Below are positions 1-9,338 of a stretch of DNA of 64,000 nucleotides, piece by piece. Source of the DNA: TMP-86 sp964247385 (GTDB taxonomy: Bacteria; Pseudomonadota; Gammaproteobacteria; Steroidobacterales; Steroidobacteraceae); assembly GCA_964247385.1 (NCBI GenBank), contig CAXTUB010000009.1:1-64000 (forward strand). Direction: 5' to 3'. Under the pieces are notes generated by a model that worked only from the letters and a program-made list of their open reading frames with translations, made no database searches and was not told the DNA's origin. How positions within the stretch are numbered: the first letter of the stretch is position 1; each line of letters opens with the position of its first letter. Both the position numbers and the translations under genes were made by a program.

Positions 1-955
<955 letters not shown>

Positions 956-1053
956 ATACACATTAAAACACTGAAGTTTTGAGCCCAAACTCACCTGTTT
1001 TTGAAAACTGGTTCGTTTGGAACTCGATTCAATGCACCAACGGTGCTTTGACA

Positions 1054-1095
1054 CGAGTCCCCACACAAGTTACTTGTTCAAATTTTTAAACAGCG
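1054..1095 (-). promoter_or_regulatory. rRNA leader with boxA-like antitermination element
   Basis: Read on the minus strand, the leader contains GCTGTTTAAAAATTT followed about 18 bases later by TGTGTGGGGACTCG. This matches the arrangement in the E. coli rrn leader (TGCTCTTTAACAATTT, then TGTGTGGGCACTCG). In E. coli boxA loads NusB/NusE so that transcription resists premature termination. The stretch 956-1053 is leader RNA that is removed on 16S maturation. The similarity is seen directly; function is inferred from the family. Confidence 0.7.
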
Positions 1096-1129
1096 CGCCC
1101 GCAGCGACTAGGGCCCGGGGAAGCCGACC

Positions 1130-1157
1130 ATTATAGCCCGAATTAACGCCCCGTCAA
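1130..1157 (-). promoter_or_regulatory. rRNA operon promoter (sigma-70 type)
   Basis: On the minus strand there is TTGACG (complement of 1152-1157), a 16-base spacer, and a perfect TATAAT (complement of 1130-1135). It is followed by a GC-rich discriminator (GGTCGGC), as expected of a stringently controlled rRNA promoter. No obvious A/T-rich UP element lies upstream. The rest of the gap (1158-1323) shows no gene; it is the tail between this promoter and the convergent end of the TPR fragment. Confidence 0.75.
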
Positions 1158-1323
1158 TGGGCCGCAGTGGGCTATTCGCTCAATCTCAAGATCAGCGGGA
1201 AGGGCGCGCAGTATATCCGGCGCGCTCTGGATTACAACCGATTACTTGCGGCGCTAGCGCTCGTTATCTCGAGCGTCCACAGGGTGGTGCACAACAGCGC
1301 TCAACAGTGAATCCTCAAGCGAT

Positions 1324-1992
1324 TTATGGTGCCAAACTCAATCTGGCGTAGCGTTCAGCAACCTCAGGCCATTGACCTTCAGCTTCGACCATATCGGCTT
1401 TCCCTTCCGACATTCTTCCCGATTTGATCTTTGCGATCCCGCGACCGTACATGGACCATGGATTTTTTGGCCGCCGTTGAAGTGCTTCATCGTAGTCACT
1501 AATCGCAGCAGCGTACGCACCTTGCCGCAGGCGAATCAGGCCGCGGCTATCGTAGACACTCGCGATCTCATCGGGCTGATCCGCACGGCGAAGTGCCAAC
1601 GCACAGTCCTTGAGCGCCAGGTCGAGATCGCGATTCAAAAGTGCCCGGGCCCAACACCGCCCATTGAGCGCTTCGGTCATGCGAGCATCAACCTCATGTG
1701 CGGAAATCCAAAGATTCAGTTGTTCGATCGCCGAAGAATATTTTTCGGCATCTTCGTAGTCTCGCGCCATACGCAGGCGATCATTGGATTGCTTCGCGGC
1801 CGCTCGATCGGCAGCGTCTAGATCCGAGGTGGCTGAAATTTTCTCGTTCGTGCGCAAGTAGATTTCAGCCCGTTCAAGCAACGCGGGAACGAAGCCCTCC
1901 TTGAGCTCGATTGCCCGGCTAAAATCCGTCAACGCTCGGCCCGCGTTGCGTTTGCGCGCATAGATCAGGCCGCTCGTAAAACAGCTGTGCAT
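1324..1992 (-). pseudogene. C-terminal TPR part of the frameshifted aspartyl protease gene
   Basis: This frame encodes tetratricopeptide-like repeats (for example SRAIELKEGFVPALLERAEIY and SDYDEALQRRPKNPWSMYGR), ending in LSLAP. It is not an independent gene. The upstream frame (1919-3169) ends its own TPR abruptly at LSPEDAQLFYER, and this frame continues the same repeat with LIYARKRNAGRAL. The switch of frame falls near 1967-1975, around GAGCGGCCTGATC on the coding strand. One base removed or two added there would restore a single protein of about 620 residues. It could be a real mutation or a sequencing or assembly error. Confidence 0.7.
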
Positions 1993-3169
1993 CCTCCGGC
2001 GACAGCGCGCAAGCTCGATTCAGGTCGGCAATCGCGCCATCAAGGTCTCCTCTCGCGGCCGATGCGCTGCCGCGTCGAGCCAAATCTTGCGCGGACTTAA
2101 GTTTCTGGTCAGGCGTCTGAGATGCCGCATCATCCTGCACGAGCTGGGGCGCGACGGGCACATCAGTTGTTCCGGGTAACTCGTCGGCCTCTACGTCCGC
2201 GTGAAGAGTGAGATTGAAAACGGGACCACCGTTGTACGTGAACGCCATCCTGCGCTCGGTGTTTGATACATATACTCGATGCGAAAGAAAAAAGTCGGCG
2301 CCGATCAGCATGTCGAAAGAATCAACGCTCATCTTGGCGATGCGCAAGCGAGAATTCTTGATCTCTTCTTCCCCCAACTTGAAGCTTGCAAATGGCGCAA
2401 TCCAAGTCTGGACATGCCGCTGACCGAAGCCGACCGTGTATCCTCCCGATACCGCTCCAGCCGACTGCGGCGTCACACCGGCGCGCTCTGCCGCGCGCAA
2501 GGAAAGAATCGAGAAGGGCGCGCCGGTATCGAACATTACGCGAATCTTTTCGCCGTTTAGCGTGGCAGACCCAACGGTATGCGGTTCCACCGATGACGTT
2601 CTGAAGAGATCGACGCGCGAATAGTTCTCTTCGGGACCAACCCAATACGCGAAGCTTGCTCGCTCGCAATGTTCTACTTTGAATAGCCGAATGTTGCCTT
2701 TGGCAAGATCATATTCCACGTCTCCCGCGCGCAGGACGTTTTGACCGAGAACACCAATGTTGCCACCGGCTTCACTGCCGCCGGTGTCCGTTCCGCCCAC
2801 CAGAAAGTCGACGTCGTGAATGACTTGGCCGGACAAAATAAAGTCTTTGACATTTGCGATTAAAACGTCGGCCGAACCATTGATCCCGCGCATTTGGAAA
2901 CCAGATGGTGCGCCGCGTAGCTTCAAGCCAAGCGCAGCAGCGCTCGAAGGGCTGATCACACTGAAGAAAGCGCCGCTATCAACGACAAATGTGACATCGG
3001 CTCCGTCGATCTTTGCCACGGTAACCGGCGTCATGTGATGCATGGTCACCGCGAGTTCGGCAAACTTCTTTAGCTCACAGCCTCCCGCACTGGCCGGCTC
3101 TACAGTTGCCAATGCATACGCGGTGGCGAGCAAAACGAATGAGGGTATTCCCCAGAGACGCGCGAGCAT
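1919..3169 (-). CDS. Secreted retropepsin-like aspartyl protease with TPR tail (frameshifted)
   Basis: An N-terminal signal peptide (hydrophobic FVLLATAYALA, cleavage near PASAGG) indicates export to the periplasm. Two retropepsin-type active-site halves are visible: VVDSGAFFSVIS at about residues 60-72 and MFDTGAPFSILS at about 215-227. Each is followed by a predicted flap/psi-loop region (IGVLGQNVL and MLIGADFFL), so the chain could form an intramolecular dimer. The TPR region begins near residue 355 and is cut by a frameshift, so the last ~15 residues (PDLCAQTQRGPSVDGF) are probably out of frame. Substrate unknown. An A/G-rich start region (GGAGGTCTCAATATG) supports the chosen ATG. Confidence 0.7.
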   Translation of the reverse strand: MLARLWGIPSFVLLATAYALATVEPASAGGCELKKFAELAVTMHHMTPVTVAKIDGADVTFVVDSGAFFSVISPSSAAALGLKLRGAPSGFQMRGINGSADVLIANVKDFILSGQVIHDVDFLVGGTDTGGSEAGGNIGVLGQNVLRAGDVEYDLAKGNIRLFKVEHCERASFAYWVGPEENYSRVDLFRTSSVEPHTVGSATLNGEKIRVMFDTGAPFSILSLRAAERAGVTPQSAGAVSGGYTVGFGQRHVQTWIAPFASFKLGEEEIKNSRLRIAKMSVDSFDMLIGADFFLSHRVYVSNTERRMAFTYNGGPVFNLTLHADVEADELPGTTDVPVAPQLVQDDAASQTPDQKLKSAQDLARRGSASAARGDLDGAIADLNRACALSPEDAQLFYERPDLCAQTQRGPSVDGF

Positions 3170-3375
3170 ATTGAGACCTCCGATGTCAGGCTAATCAAGA
3201 CCCCTCTTATCAGGTTAAACCACCGCTCTAGTCGTTAACACGCGCCCTTAACCCGTACTGAAATCCCGTTGCCTGACACCGCAACGCGGAAGGCGCCCGA
3301 CAGTGATTCTCATTCACGCATGTAGCCTCATGAATTCCAGAACGCTGAGATAGATCCTAAAACGCCGAGGTAATA

Positions 3376-3552
3376 ATGTCGCGCAGTGAAATCATTTTTT
3401 GGTTGGCGGGCGTCACGCTATTGGCGGCGATCCTCGTCGGGATTTGGCAGTTCGCACGGACGAAGCGCAGCCAGGCGCGCAGCGGTGATCCGGATGGACA
3501 GGTGGCCACCGAGGACGCCAAACACGCACATCCCGTGAAAACGCGTGGCTAG
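3376..3552 (+). CDS. Small single-pass membrane protein, 58 residues
   Basis: The frame begins MSRSEIIFWLAGVTLLAAIL. A GAGG ribosome-binding site sits 6-7 bases upstream of the ATG. Residues about 6-24 form one transmembrane helix, followed by a basic stretch (RTKRSQAR) that would lie in the cytoplasm, and a polar tail ending HPVKTRG. It stands alone between the divergent protease gene and a convergent secreted protein gene, with a hairpin 45 bases after its stop. No family is recognised. Support comes from the start site, the membrane helix and the hairpin. Confidence 0.5.
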   Translation: MSRSEIIFWLAGVTLLAAILVGIWQFARTKRSQARSGDPDGQVATEDAKHAHPVKTRG

Positions 3553-3596
3553 GGAGCTGGGCGGCTCATCAAGCGTTCGAAGCACGGCTTGAAGTT

Positions 3597-3626
3597 AAGG
3601 CTCGGACAGACGCGCTGCCGAGCCTT
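3597..3626. terminator. Candidate terminator hairpin between convergent genes
   Basis: A perfect 9-bp inverted repeat (AAGGCTCGG / CCGAGCCTT) encloses a 12-base loop and is followed by GAAGTTGCTCTTTGATT, a weak T-rich tail. It lies between the stop of the small membrane protein and the stop of the large secreted protein on the opposite strand, so it could serve both. Confidence 0.5.
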
Positions 3627-3668
3627 GAAGTTGCTCTTTGATTAACTGAGCGGCTGGTCTATCAATCC

Positions 3669-5942
3669 TCAGTACTTGACCTCGCCCTGGATCACCCGCG
3701 GCGCATCCGTCACGACGGGCTCGACACCGACATAGACGTCCGATGAGGCATCGCTGGGATTCTTAAGTGCAGTCGCCATGGGCAATTGCACATTCGTCGG
3801 TGTCGTGAGGGAGGCCGAGGAACATACAGTTAGGTCCTTGACCGCAAATCGAATCTCGCGCTCCAACCACTTGACGAGATAGGTCTTCGGAGCGCCGCCC
3901 GAGGAGTCTTCCGAGACCACGCCCCGCGTTGCATCGAACGGAATGGCAAACTGCGGCACGAAGCGCGTGCCTTCGCCGCAGGACACCTGCTCGTTGGTCG
4001 AAGGCGACACGCAAACTCCCGGAATGCCCCACAGATCGCCGTATCCGCCGTACTGCAACACGAGCGACTTGTTGCGGTAGTCGCCGAAGGCAGGCTCATC
4101 GGGCACAGTAAAATTCACGTTGAGCGGCGCGTCGAACTGCACGTACTCGCCAGAGGAATCTTTGAGGGCCGCAAACTGATTGAAGTTATTGGGTCCGGTC
4201 TGCCATTGATAATAGACATCGGCGGAATTGTTGACCTGATAATCGCAATATTGAGCGATCTGATCTTCGGGCCGCGTGCAATCCGCATTGGCGAGGGTGG
4301 TGAACAAGCGTCCACTCATCACGCCGTTTCCATACGATCCGGCATTGTCGTGACGCTCGACGTCGACCACGGCTTGCCCAGACACAGCTTCCACCAAGAC
4401 TCCATCCGTCATTTGATAACGAACGAGCTCGTCTTCGCTCAAGGGGTGAAAGACATTCGCATTGGCGTACGGCGAATCCGAGGGCTCATGAGATTGAGCC
4501 TGAAAATAGGCCTGCATCGATGCGGCCGTGGGGCAATTGCTCGCACAATACAACGGCGGCACAGTCTCGCCGGGATACACCAGATCTTGCGAGTGATATA
4601 CGACCGTGGTGTTCGACGACCCGGCGAACGAGCCCGACAGGTTGATGAACAGATCTCCGCCCAGGGATTGCGACCAGCCTTGCACACCACCGAGGTTGCC
4701 GCTGCTCCATAACGAGGCGTCGAGCGCGATCTCACTGTCGAAAGTGGTCTGATGACATCCGTCGGGGCTGCACTGCTGCTCGCCCACGGCCTTGAAGTTC
4801 GTGTCCGCTTCATCCCAGTACATTTCGTAGTTGGAATTGGGGTGGGGCAATCCGAACGCAGCGTTGTCGCCGATAAACGTGTTGAAGTGCACGTGATCGA
4901 TGCTCGCCAGCATTCGCGTTTTCTTCGTGTAGCGAGTCAAGCGGCCACCGCGCGTCGATGCCGTGTATTCCGCAGTGACCGCGCTTTTATTTTCGTAGCT
5001 GACTTTCTGCACCGTCGTTCCATCCGTGACCGCAGGCGCGTCGGGCGAGCTGGACAGGCCGAAGTACCCGACGTAGCCCTGATAAGTGACGTCGCCGGAT
5101 GTGTACTGAATGGGGAACCCAGAATTGCGATCGATGCGCGCGCCAGTGTCGGCGTCATACAAACCGTATCGCCACACCGATATTCCCGTGCCCTCGTCCG
5201 TCGCATCGCGGCTGAAGCACTGACTCGGGGATTGTGAGTCGGCGCGCAGGAAGTTGTTCTGATTGAAGGCGAACGCGTATTCGCTCGCGCCTTGCTCATT
5301 GAAGTTCTCACTCTCGATCTTGCCGCTGCCGCTGGTCGTGCCGACGCTGGTCAGTTTGAGCGCGATATGGCCTTCTTCGTCACCGGCATTCGATTCGTAG
5401 TAGCTCAGCTCGCCGCTTCCGCCCTGCATGAATCCATTGATCATGCAATCTTGGGTGCCGTCGGGCCTGCCGCAGTAGTCGATTCGGAATGCGCCATACG
5501 GATTGCCCGCGGTGGGCGCCTCCGTGGCAGTGATGTGGACGAAAATCTTCAATGCTTCGCCGTGATCGTTGAACGAGAGCCACGCGCTGACGAGCATCGG
5601 GTCGTTGTTCGATGCGCGGGTCGAGTTCACCACGGCATGAATGTACTCCGGCGCCTGGCCGGTGCCGTCGGTGGAGCTGGACTTACTGGATTCGCACTTC
5701 TTATTGTCGACCAGCGCGACATACGGCCCCTGATTGACCAGCGCGTCGGGCCGCATCGAGCTCATGATGCAGGTGATCATGTTGACCGAACCGATGCTGT
5801 CCGAAGTGGCGTCCTGCACGTAGCTGCGCTGTCCATCGGTGAAGTATGCAGACGTTGCAGCGGGCGCTCCCTCCGCAACTCGACACACGAGCACACCCGT
5901 GATAGCCACGAAAGAAAAAGCGGCACGCAATGAATTCGACAT
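3669..5942 (-). CDS. Large secreted protein of unknown function, 757 residues
   Basis: The protein starts with a signal peptide (hydrophobic AAFSFVAITGVLVC, cleavage near AEGAPA) and has no further membrane segment, so it should be periplasmic or exported. It is rich in Asn, Ser, Gly, Tyr and Asp, and has many cysteines (pairs such as CGRPDGTQDC and CASNC) that could form disulfides. No catalytic motif is recognised. A GGAG Shine-Dalgarno lies directly upstream of the ATG. The gene follows a small lipoprotein gene by 34 bases in the same direction and is probably cotranscribed with it. I do not assign a function. Confidence 0.85.
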   Translation of the reverse strand: MSNSLRAAFSFVAITGVLVCRVAEGAPAATSAYFTDGQRSYVQDATSDSIGSVNMITCIMSSMRPDALVNQGPYVALVDNKKCESSKSSSTDGTGQAPEYIHAVVNSTRASNNDPMLVSAWLSFNDHGEALKIFVHITATEAPTAGNPYGAFRIDYCGRPDGTQDCMINGFMQGGSGELSYYESNAGDEEGHIALKLTSVGTTSGSGKIESENFNEQGASEYAFAFNQNNFLRADSQSPSQCFSRDATDEGTGISVWRYGLYDADTGARIDRNSGFPIQYTSGDVTYQGYVGYFGLSSSPDAPAVTDGTTVQKVSYENKSAVTAEYTASTRGGRLTRYTKKTRMLASIDHVHFNTFIGDNAAFGLPHPNSNYEMYWDEADTNFKAVGEQQCSPDGCHQTTFDSEIALDASLWSSGNLGGVQGWSQSLGGDLFINLSGSFAGSSNTTVVYHSQDLVYPGETVPPLYCASNCPTAASMQAYFQAQSHEPSDSPYANANVFHPLSEDELVRYQMTDGVLVEAVSGQAVVDVERHDNAGSYGNGVMSGRLFTTLANADCTRPEDQIAQYCDYQVNNSADVYYQWQTGPNNFNQFAALKDSSGEYVQFDAPLNVNFTVPDEPAFGDYRNKSLVLQYGGYGDLWGIPGVCVSPSTNEQVSCGEGTRFVPQFAIPFDATRGVVSEDSSGGAPKTYLVKWLEREIRFAVKDLTVCSSASLTTPTNVQLPMATALKNPSDASSDVYVGVEPVVTDAPRVIQGEVKY

Positions 5943-5976
5943 GGGATTCTCCGGCGGCAGATCTGGGGTGGAAGAT

Positions 5977-6165
5977 CTAATCAGCGTTGGTAGCGGTCAC
6001 GACCGCAACCGAAGTTGGCGTGGCAATACCAGTGACGGTTTGCGGCGGCGAATTGCCGGCCGGCGGCGACGTCGAATGGGATGACCCGCATGCGCTGAGC
6101 GCGACCGCGGCTCCAATCAAAACGATTTTGCGAACTGAGTCTCGTGAACAAAATTGCATGGCCAC
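5977..6165 (-). CDS. Small putative lipoprotein, 62 residues
   Basis: The sequence has a basic start (RDSVRK), a hydrophobic helix (IVLIGAAVALSAC) and a lipobox LSAC near residue 26, followed by a Ser/Thr/Pro-rich tail (GSSHSTSPPAGNSPP) typical of a disordered outer-membrane lipoprotein linker. The mature chain is only about 37 residues. It is the first gene of a likely two-gene unit with the 757-residue secreted protein, suggesting a surface anchor or assembly partner, but that is inference. Confidence 0.65.
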   Translation of the reverse strand: MAMQFCSRDSVRKIVLIGAAVALSACGSSHSTSPPAGNSPPQTVTGIATPTSVAVVTATNAD

Positions 6166-6308
6166 TCCCCAAACGAGTATTCGTGGGAGATGACGGCGGG
6201 GGAACGGCGTTCTGTAGTCAGAAGAATGATCTAAATGACGGCTCTACTTCCAAACTGCGACGCATTGCGCTCCGCCCTGCGGGCGACGGTTAACCAGCGA
6301 GCGCGTGC

Positions 6309-6755
6309 CTACTCCAGGCAAACCACGAGCTTCGCGCTGTGGCTGCGCCAGTTGATTGGAATGACGTAGGAGCGAGTGTGCGGCGTCGGCGCCGTCTGCG
6401 CATCTCCCAGCAGCACGGTGGGCACGGAGATGACGAAGTTCTTGCCGAAGTCGCGGCGCGCATTGCCTGAAATCGTGTTGGCGACCTCCCCAATCAGATC
6501 CCTCATGTTCTCATCGCTCGTGTCGGTTTCCTGCATGCGCATGAGCAACACGCTCAACATGCCGCGCGGCGCTGTGAAATAGACGATGCCGCGCCGGACC
6601 CCCGAGATGTCGATGACTCCGGTGTAGTCGTATTGTCCAGGCATTCCATCCGTCACGAGGTAGGGAGAGCCGACGCTCGCCGCTTGTTGCGAGGTGGTCT
6701 CGAAATAGTTCGTCGCTCCATCGACGAATGTGCGAATTTCGGCTTCCGTCAACAT
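6309..6755 (-). CDS. CheX-like phosphatase domain protein
   Basis: A 148-residue protein starting MLTEAEIRTFVDGA. The CheC/CheX/FliY phosphatase signature is visible around residues 77-95: LIGEVANTISGNARRDF, with the E-x-x-N pair (E and N of EVAN) that attacks the phospho-aspartate of CheY proteins. The ATG is placed one base after the stop of the upstream response-regulator gene; a longer frame would overlap it by 35 bases. As the last gene of the 12552-to-6309 operon, it is likely to dephosphorylate the adjacent CheY and so reset the relay. Family assignment is good; the partner is inferred from neighbourhood. Confidence 0.8.
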   Translation of the reverse strand: MLTEAEIRTFVDGATNYFETTSQQAASVGSPYLVTDGMPGQYDYTGVIDISGVRRGIVYFTAPRGMLSVLLMRMQETDTSDENMRDLIGEVANTISGNARRDFGKNFVISVPTVLLGDAQTAPTPHTRSYVIPINWRSHSAKLVVCLE

Positions 6756-6756
6756 C

Positions 6757-7152
6757 TCAAGCTTGAGCGAGAAGCTCGCGAAGCGCCTCATTCAACTGCT
6801 TGTCGGTGAATGGCTTGCAGAGGAAGCCATTGGCGCCTTTCTCGATGGCTTCAACTGCGGTCGCCTTATCAGCCAGCGCCGACACGACGAGAATCAGAAC
6901 ATCCGAGCGCAGTTTCACGAGACTCTCCACGCACTCGATTCCATCCATCTCAGGCATGGTCAAATCCATGGTGACTACATCGGGCTGCGTGCGGCGAAAT
7001 AACTCCACCGCTTCACGCCCGTTGCTTGCCGAGCCGACCACCTCGAGCCGGTCGATCTGCTGCGATCGCTCGATGCGGCGCCGGATGATGTTCGAATCAT
7101 CCACGATCATCATTTTCAAAGTGAGCTCCGCTTGGCGCTTGGCTTGCAACAT
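6757..7152 (-). CDS. CheY-like single-domain response regulator
   Basis: A stand-alone receiver domain with all expected residues: the acidic pair in MMIVDDSN, the phospho-acceptor aspartate in VVTMDLTMPEMDG, the Ser in VVSALAD, and the Lys in FLCKPFTD. It has no output domain, so it would act by protein-protein contact. It may start at the inner MMIVDDSN methionine (about 14 residues in). It sits 2 bases after the histidine kinase gene and abuts the CheX-like gene, making kinase, receiver and phosphatase a contiguous module. Confidence 0.88.
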   Translation of the reverse strand: MLQAKRQAELTLKMMIVDDSNIIRRRIERSQQIDRLEVVGSASNGREAVELFRRTQPDVVTMDLTMPEMDGIECVESLVKLRSDVLILVVSALADKATAVEAIEKGANGFLCKPFTDKQLNEALRELLAQA

Positions 7153-7154
7153 GG

Positions 7155-9338
7155 TCAGGCTACCGCGTGGTCGGCGTGCTCGCTTTGCACGCCGGGCAAT
7201 GTGATGGTGAAACGGGTGAATCGGCCGGAGGACGTGGAAACCGCGAGCTTTCCACCCGCCTCGTTGACCAAATCCGCCATGATGTTCATGCCCACGCCGC
7301 GTCCGGCATCCTTGGTCGCCGCATTTGCGGTGGAAAAGCCGGCGCGAAACAACAACGCCATGGCTTGACGCGAATCAAGATGGGCCGCCTGCTCGGCGGA
7401 GATGAAGTTTTTCTCGAGCGCCGTTTCTTTGATCTTGTCGATGGACAAGCCGCGCCCGTCATCCTCCAGCACCAACTTGTAGCCCGCCGTGCCGACGGTT
7501 TGCGCCGAGATGCGCACCACCCCGCGCGCGCTCTTGCCTCGCGCTTGACGCTCGGTCACGGTCTCGATGCCGTGCACCACGGCGTTGCGAACGGCTTGAA
7601 TCGCGACGTCTTTGGTAATGCGCCGGTATGCCGCCGGCAGTACGCTCAAGCCCGCGCATTCAACCCAAACCTCTTTGCCGCTCTCCGATGCAATGCGCTG
7701 CGCGAGATTCTGCAAGGTGCTCTCAATGCTCGACACCAGCCGCTGCGGCGCCATGGAATCTTCGATCCCGCCTTGCGCGGGCTCCGTGATCTCATCTGCG
7801 CTCACACGCAGTTTCGAAAGCTTCGCCACCAGAGCCCGGATGGATTGCAAATGGGTGAAGAGATCGTCCAGCTTGATGACCAGCGGCAGAAATTCGGTGC
7901 CGGACAACCCGCTCTTTTCACGCAGCGTGCGTAGATCCTCCTCGAAAGAATGCGCCCTGGACTCGATGGACGCGAGTCCGAGGCCGGCGGCTTCGCCTTT
8001 CACCGAATGCACCTGGCGAAAAATCGTGTCGAGCTTCTTGCGGAACGTCGCTTCCTCGCGCGCGGGCTCTTTCAGCACGAGGTTGATCATTTTCATCGAC
8101 GCGTCGGAATCATCGAGGAACGAGGCGAGCTGCGCGGGATCCACGTGGAGAATGCCAAGCAGCGTGTCCAGCTGGGCTTGCGATTTCTCCTGCGAGTCTT
8201 TCAACTCGCGCGCCAGAGCCATGCGCGCGGTGATGTCGGTGACCGAAACCAGCACGTGCGTAATCTTGGAATCGTTGCGCACTTGATGGAAGTCGAACTC
8301 GAAGTATTGCACTTCATCGCTGCCGTCCGCGTTCCGGAAGTGCACCTCGACTTCGTTCAATGGATTGATCGAGCGCACCAGATTTTCTTTGGTGCGCTCG
8401 TTCCACAGCACTTTGACGAACTTCATTGCGGTAAGAAGAGTTCGCTCGGGCACGAGATCGCGCAGCAACGATTCGAACGACAGCCCCGCGAGATCATCGC
8501 GCCGGAAGAGCTTGTTGAGGGCGGCGGAATGCGCAGCGCCGATGCAAGATTGCTCATCGAGCAAGAACAGCCCTTCGCTGACCGTGCGCAAGATGTCGGC
8601 GGTTTGCTGGCGCGCTTCCCGCGCGAGGCGTTCATGCTTGCGGCGCGAAGCGGACGATGCGAGCACGATCACCGTCATGAGAGAGGCCAGCCCCACGCCC
8701 GCGAGCATGACGTAGCGCAGGTTCGCCGCGGCCTCCGTGTTGTCGACCTGTAAGGTTCGCGCAATTTCCGCGAGCTCATGATCGAGAAAGGGCGCAACGG
8801 CGTGCGCGGCGTGCACAGCGTCTGCCGCGTCGCGCGCAAGTAGTCGGCCTGCCTCATTCAGCGTGGCGCCAGTGGCCTCGTCGTCCTGATAAGGCACTTG
8901 ATTGAAACTCAGCAGAGCGACGAAGCTCGCGCGATGCTTGGCCCAGCGCGCCTGCATGCGCAAAGCGCGCGCGCGCAGCGTCCCCTCGGCGAATGCGGTG
9001 CTCGGCGCCGGATCGGTGAGCCAGTTGGGCGGGACGGGACGAGTCAGCGAGGCAATGGTTGCATCGATGCCTCGAACCGATGCGCGTACTTGCTCGAGCG
9101 GAGCCTGCACGTAACCGTGCGCAGACAAGCGATCGCGCACGGATTCCAAGCCGCTTTGCAGCGCGGTCGGGTAGCGGCGCACCTCCGCGACGAACTTCAA
9201 GGCCGCCGTGTTCGTGGACAACCGCGCCGATAGATAACCGGCCGGGACGATGATGAGCGCTACCACCGCGAACAACGCGCCGCCCATCAAGAAATTCATG
9301 GTGCGGGCGGAAAACCCGCGCGCTTTGATCTCGCTCAT
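7155..9338 (-). CDS. Membrane-bound CheA-like histidine kinase with PAS and Hpt domains
   Basis: Domains in order (727 residues): TM helix about 14-38; a periplasmic helical region to about 205; TM helix about 206-228; a PAS-type sensor about 240-355 (RTVSEGLFLLDEQSCIGA); an Hpt domain with phospho-accepting His at about 442 in RQVHSVKGEAAGLG; then a CheA-type ATPase with N box IQAVRNAVVHGIE (about 584) and G box DAGRGVGMNIMADLV (about 680). There is no CheW-like regulatory domain and no fused receiver. Phosphate should pass from the Hpt histidine to the downstream CheY. The start ATG overlaps the end of the upstream Ser/Thr kinase by 4 bases, so the two are translationally coupled. Confidence 0.88.
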   Translation of the reverse strand: MSEIKARGFSARTMNFLMGGALFAVVALIIVPAGYLSARLSTNTAALKFVAEVRRYPTALQSGLESVRDRLSAHGYVQAPLEQVRASVRGIDATIASLTRPVPPNWLTDPAPSTAFAEGTLRARALRMQARWAKHRASFVALLSFNQVPYQDDEATGATLNEAGRLLARDAADAVHAAHAVAPFLDHELAEIARTLQVDNTEAAANLRYVMLAGVGLASLMTVIVLASSASRRKHERLAREARQQTADILRTVSEGLFLLDEQSCIGAAHSAALNKLFRRDDLAGLSFESLLRDLVPERTLLTAMKFVKVLWNERTKENLVRSINPLNEVEVHFRNADGSDEVQYFEFDFHQVRNDSKITHVLVSVTDITARMALARELKDSQEKSQAQLDTLLGILHVDPAQLASFLDDSDASMKMINLVLKEPAREEATFRKKLDTIFRQVHSVKGEAAGLGLASIESRAHSFEEDLRTLREKSGLSGTEFLPLVIKLDDLFTHLQSIRALVAKLSKLRVSADEITEPAQGGIEDSMAPQRLVSSIESTLQNLAQRIASESGKEVWVECAGLSVLPAAYRRITKDVAIQAVRNAVVHGIETVTERQARGKSARGVVRISAQTVGTAGYKLVLEDDGRGLSIDKIKETALEKNFISAEQAAHLDSRQAMALLFRAGFSTANAATKDAGRGVGMNIMADLVNEAGGKLAVSTSSGRFTRFTITLPGVQSEHADHAVA

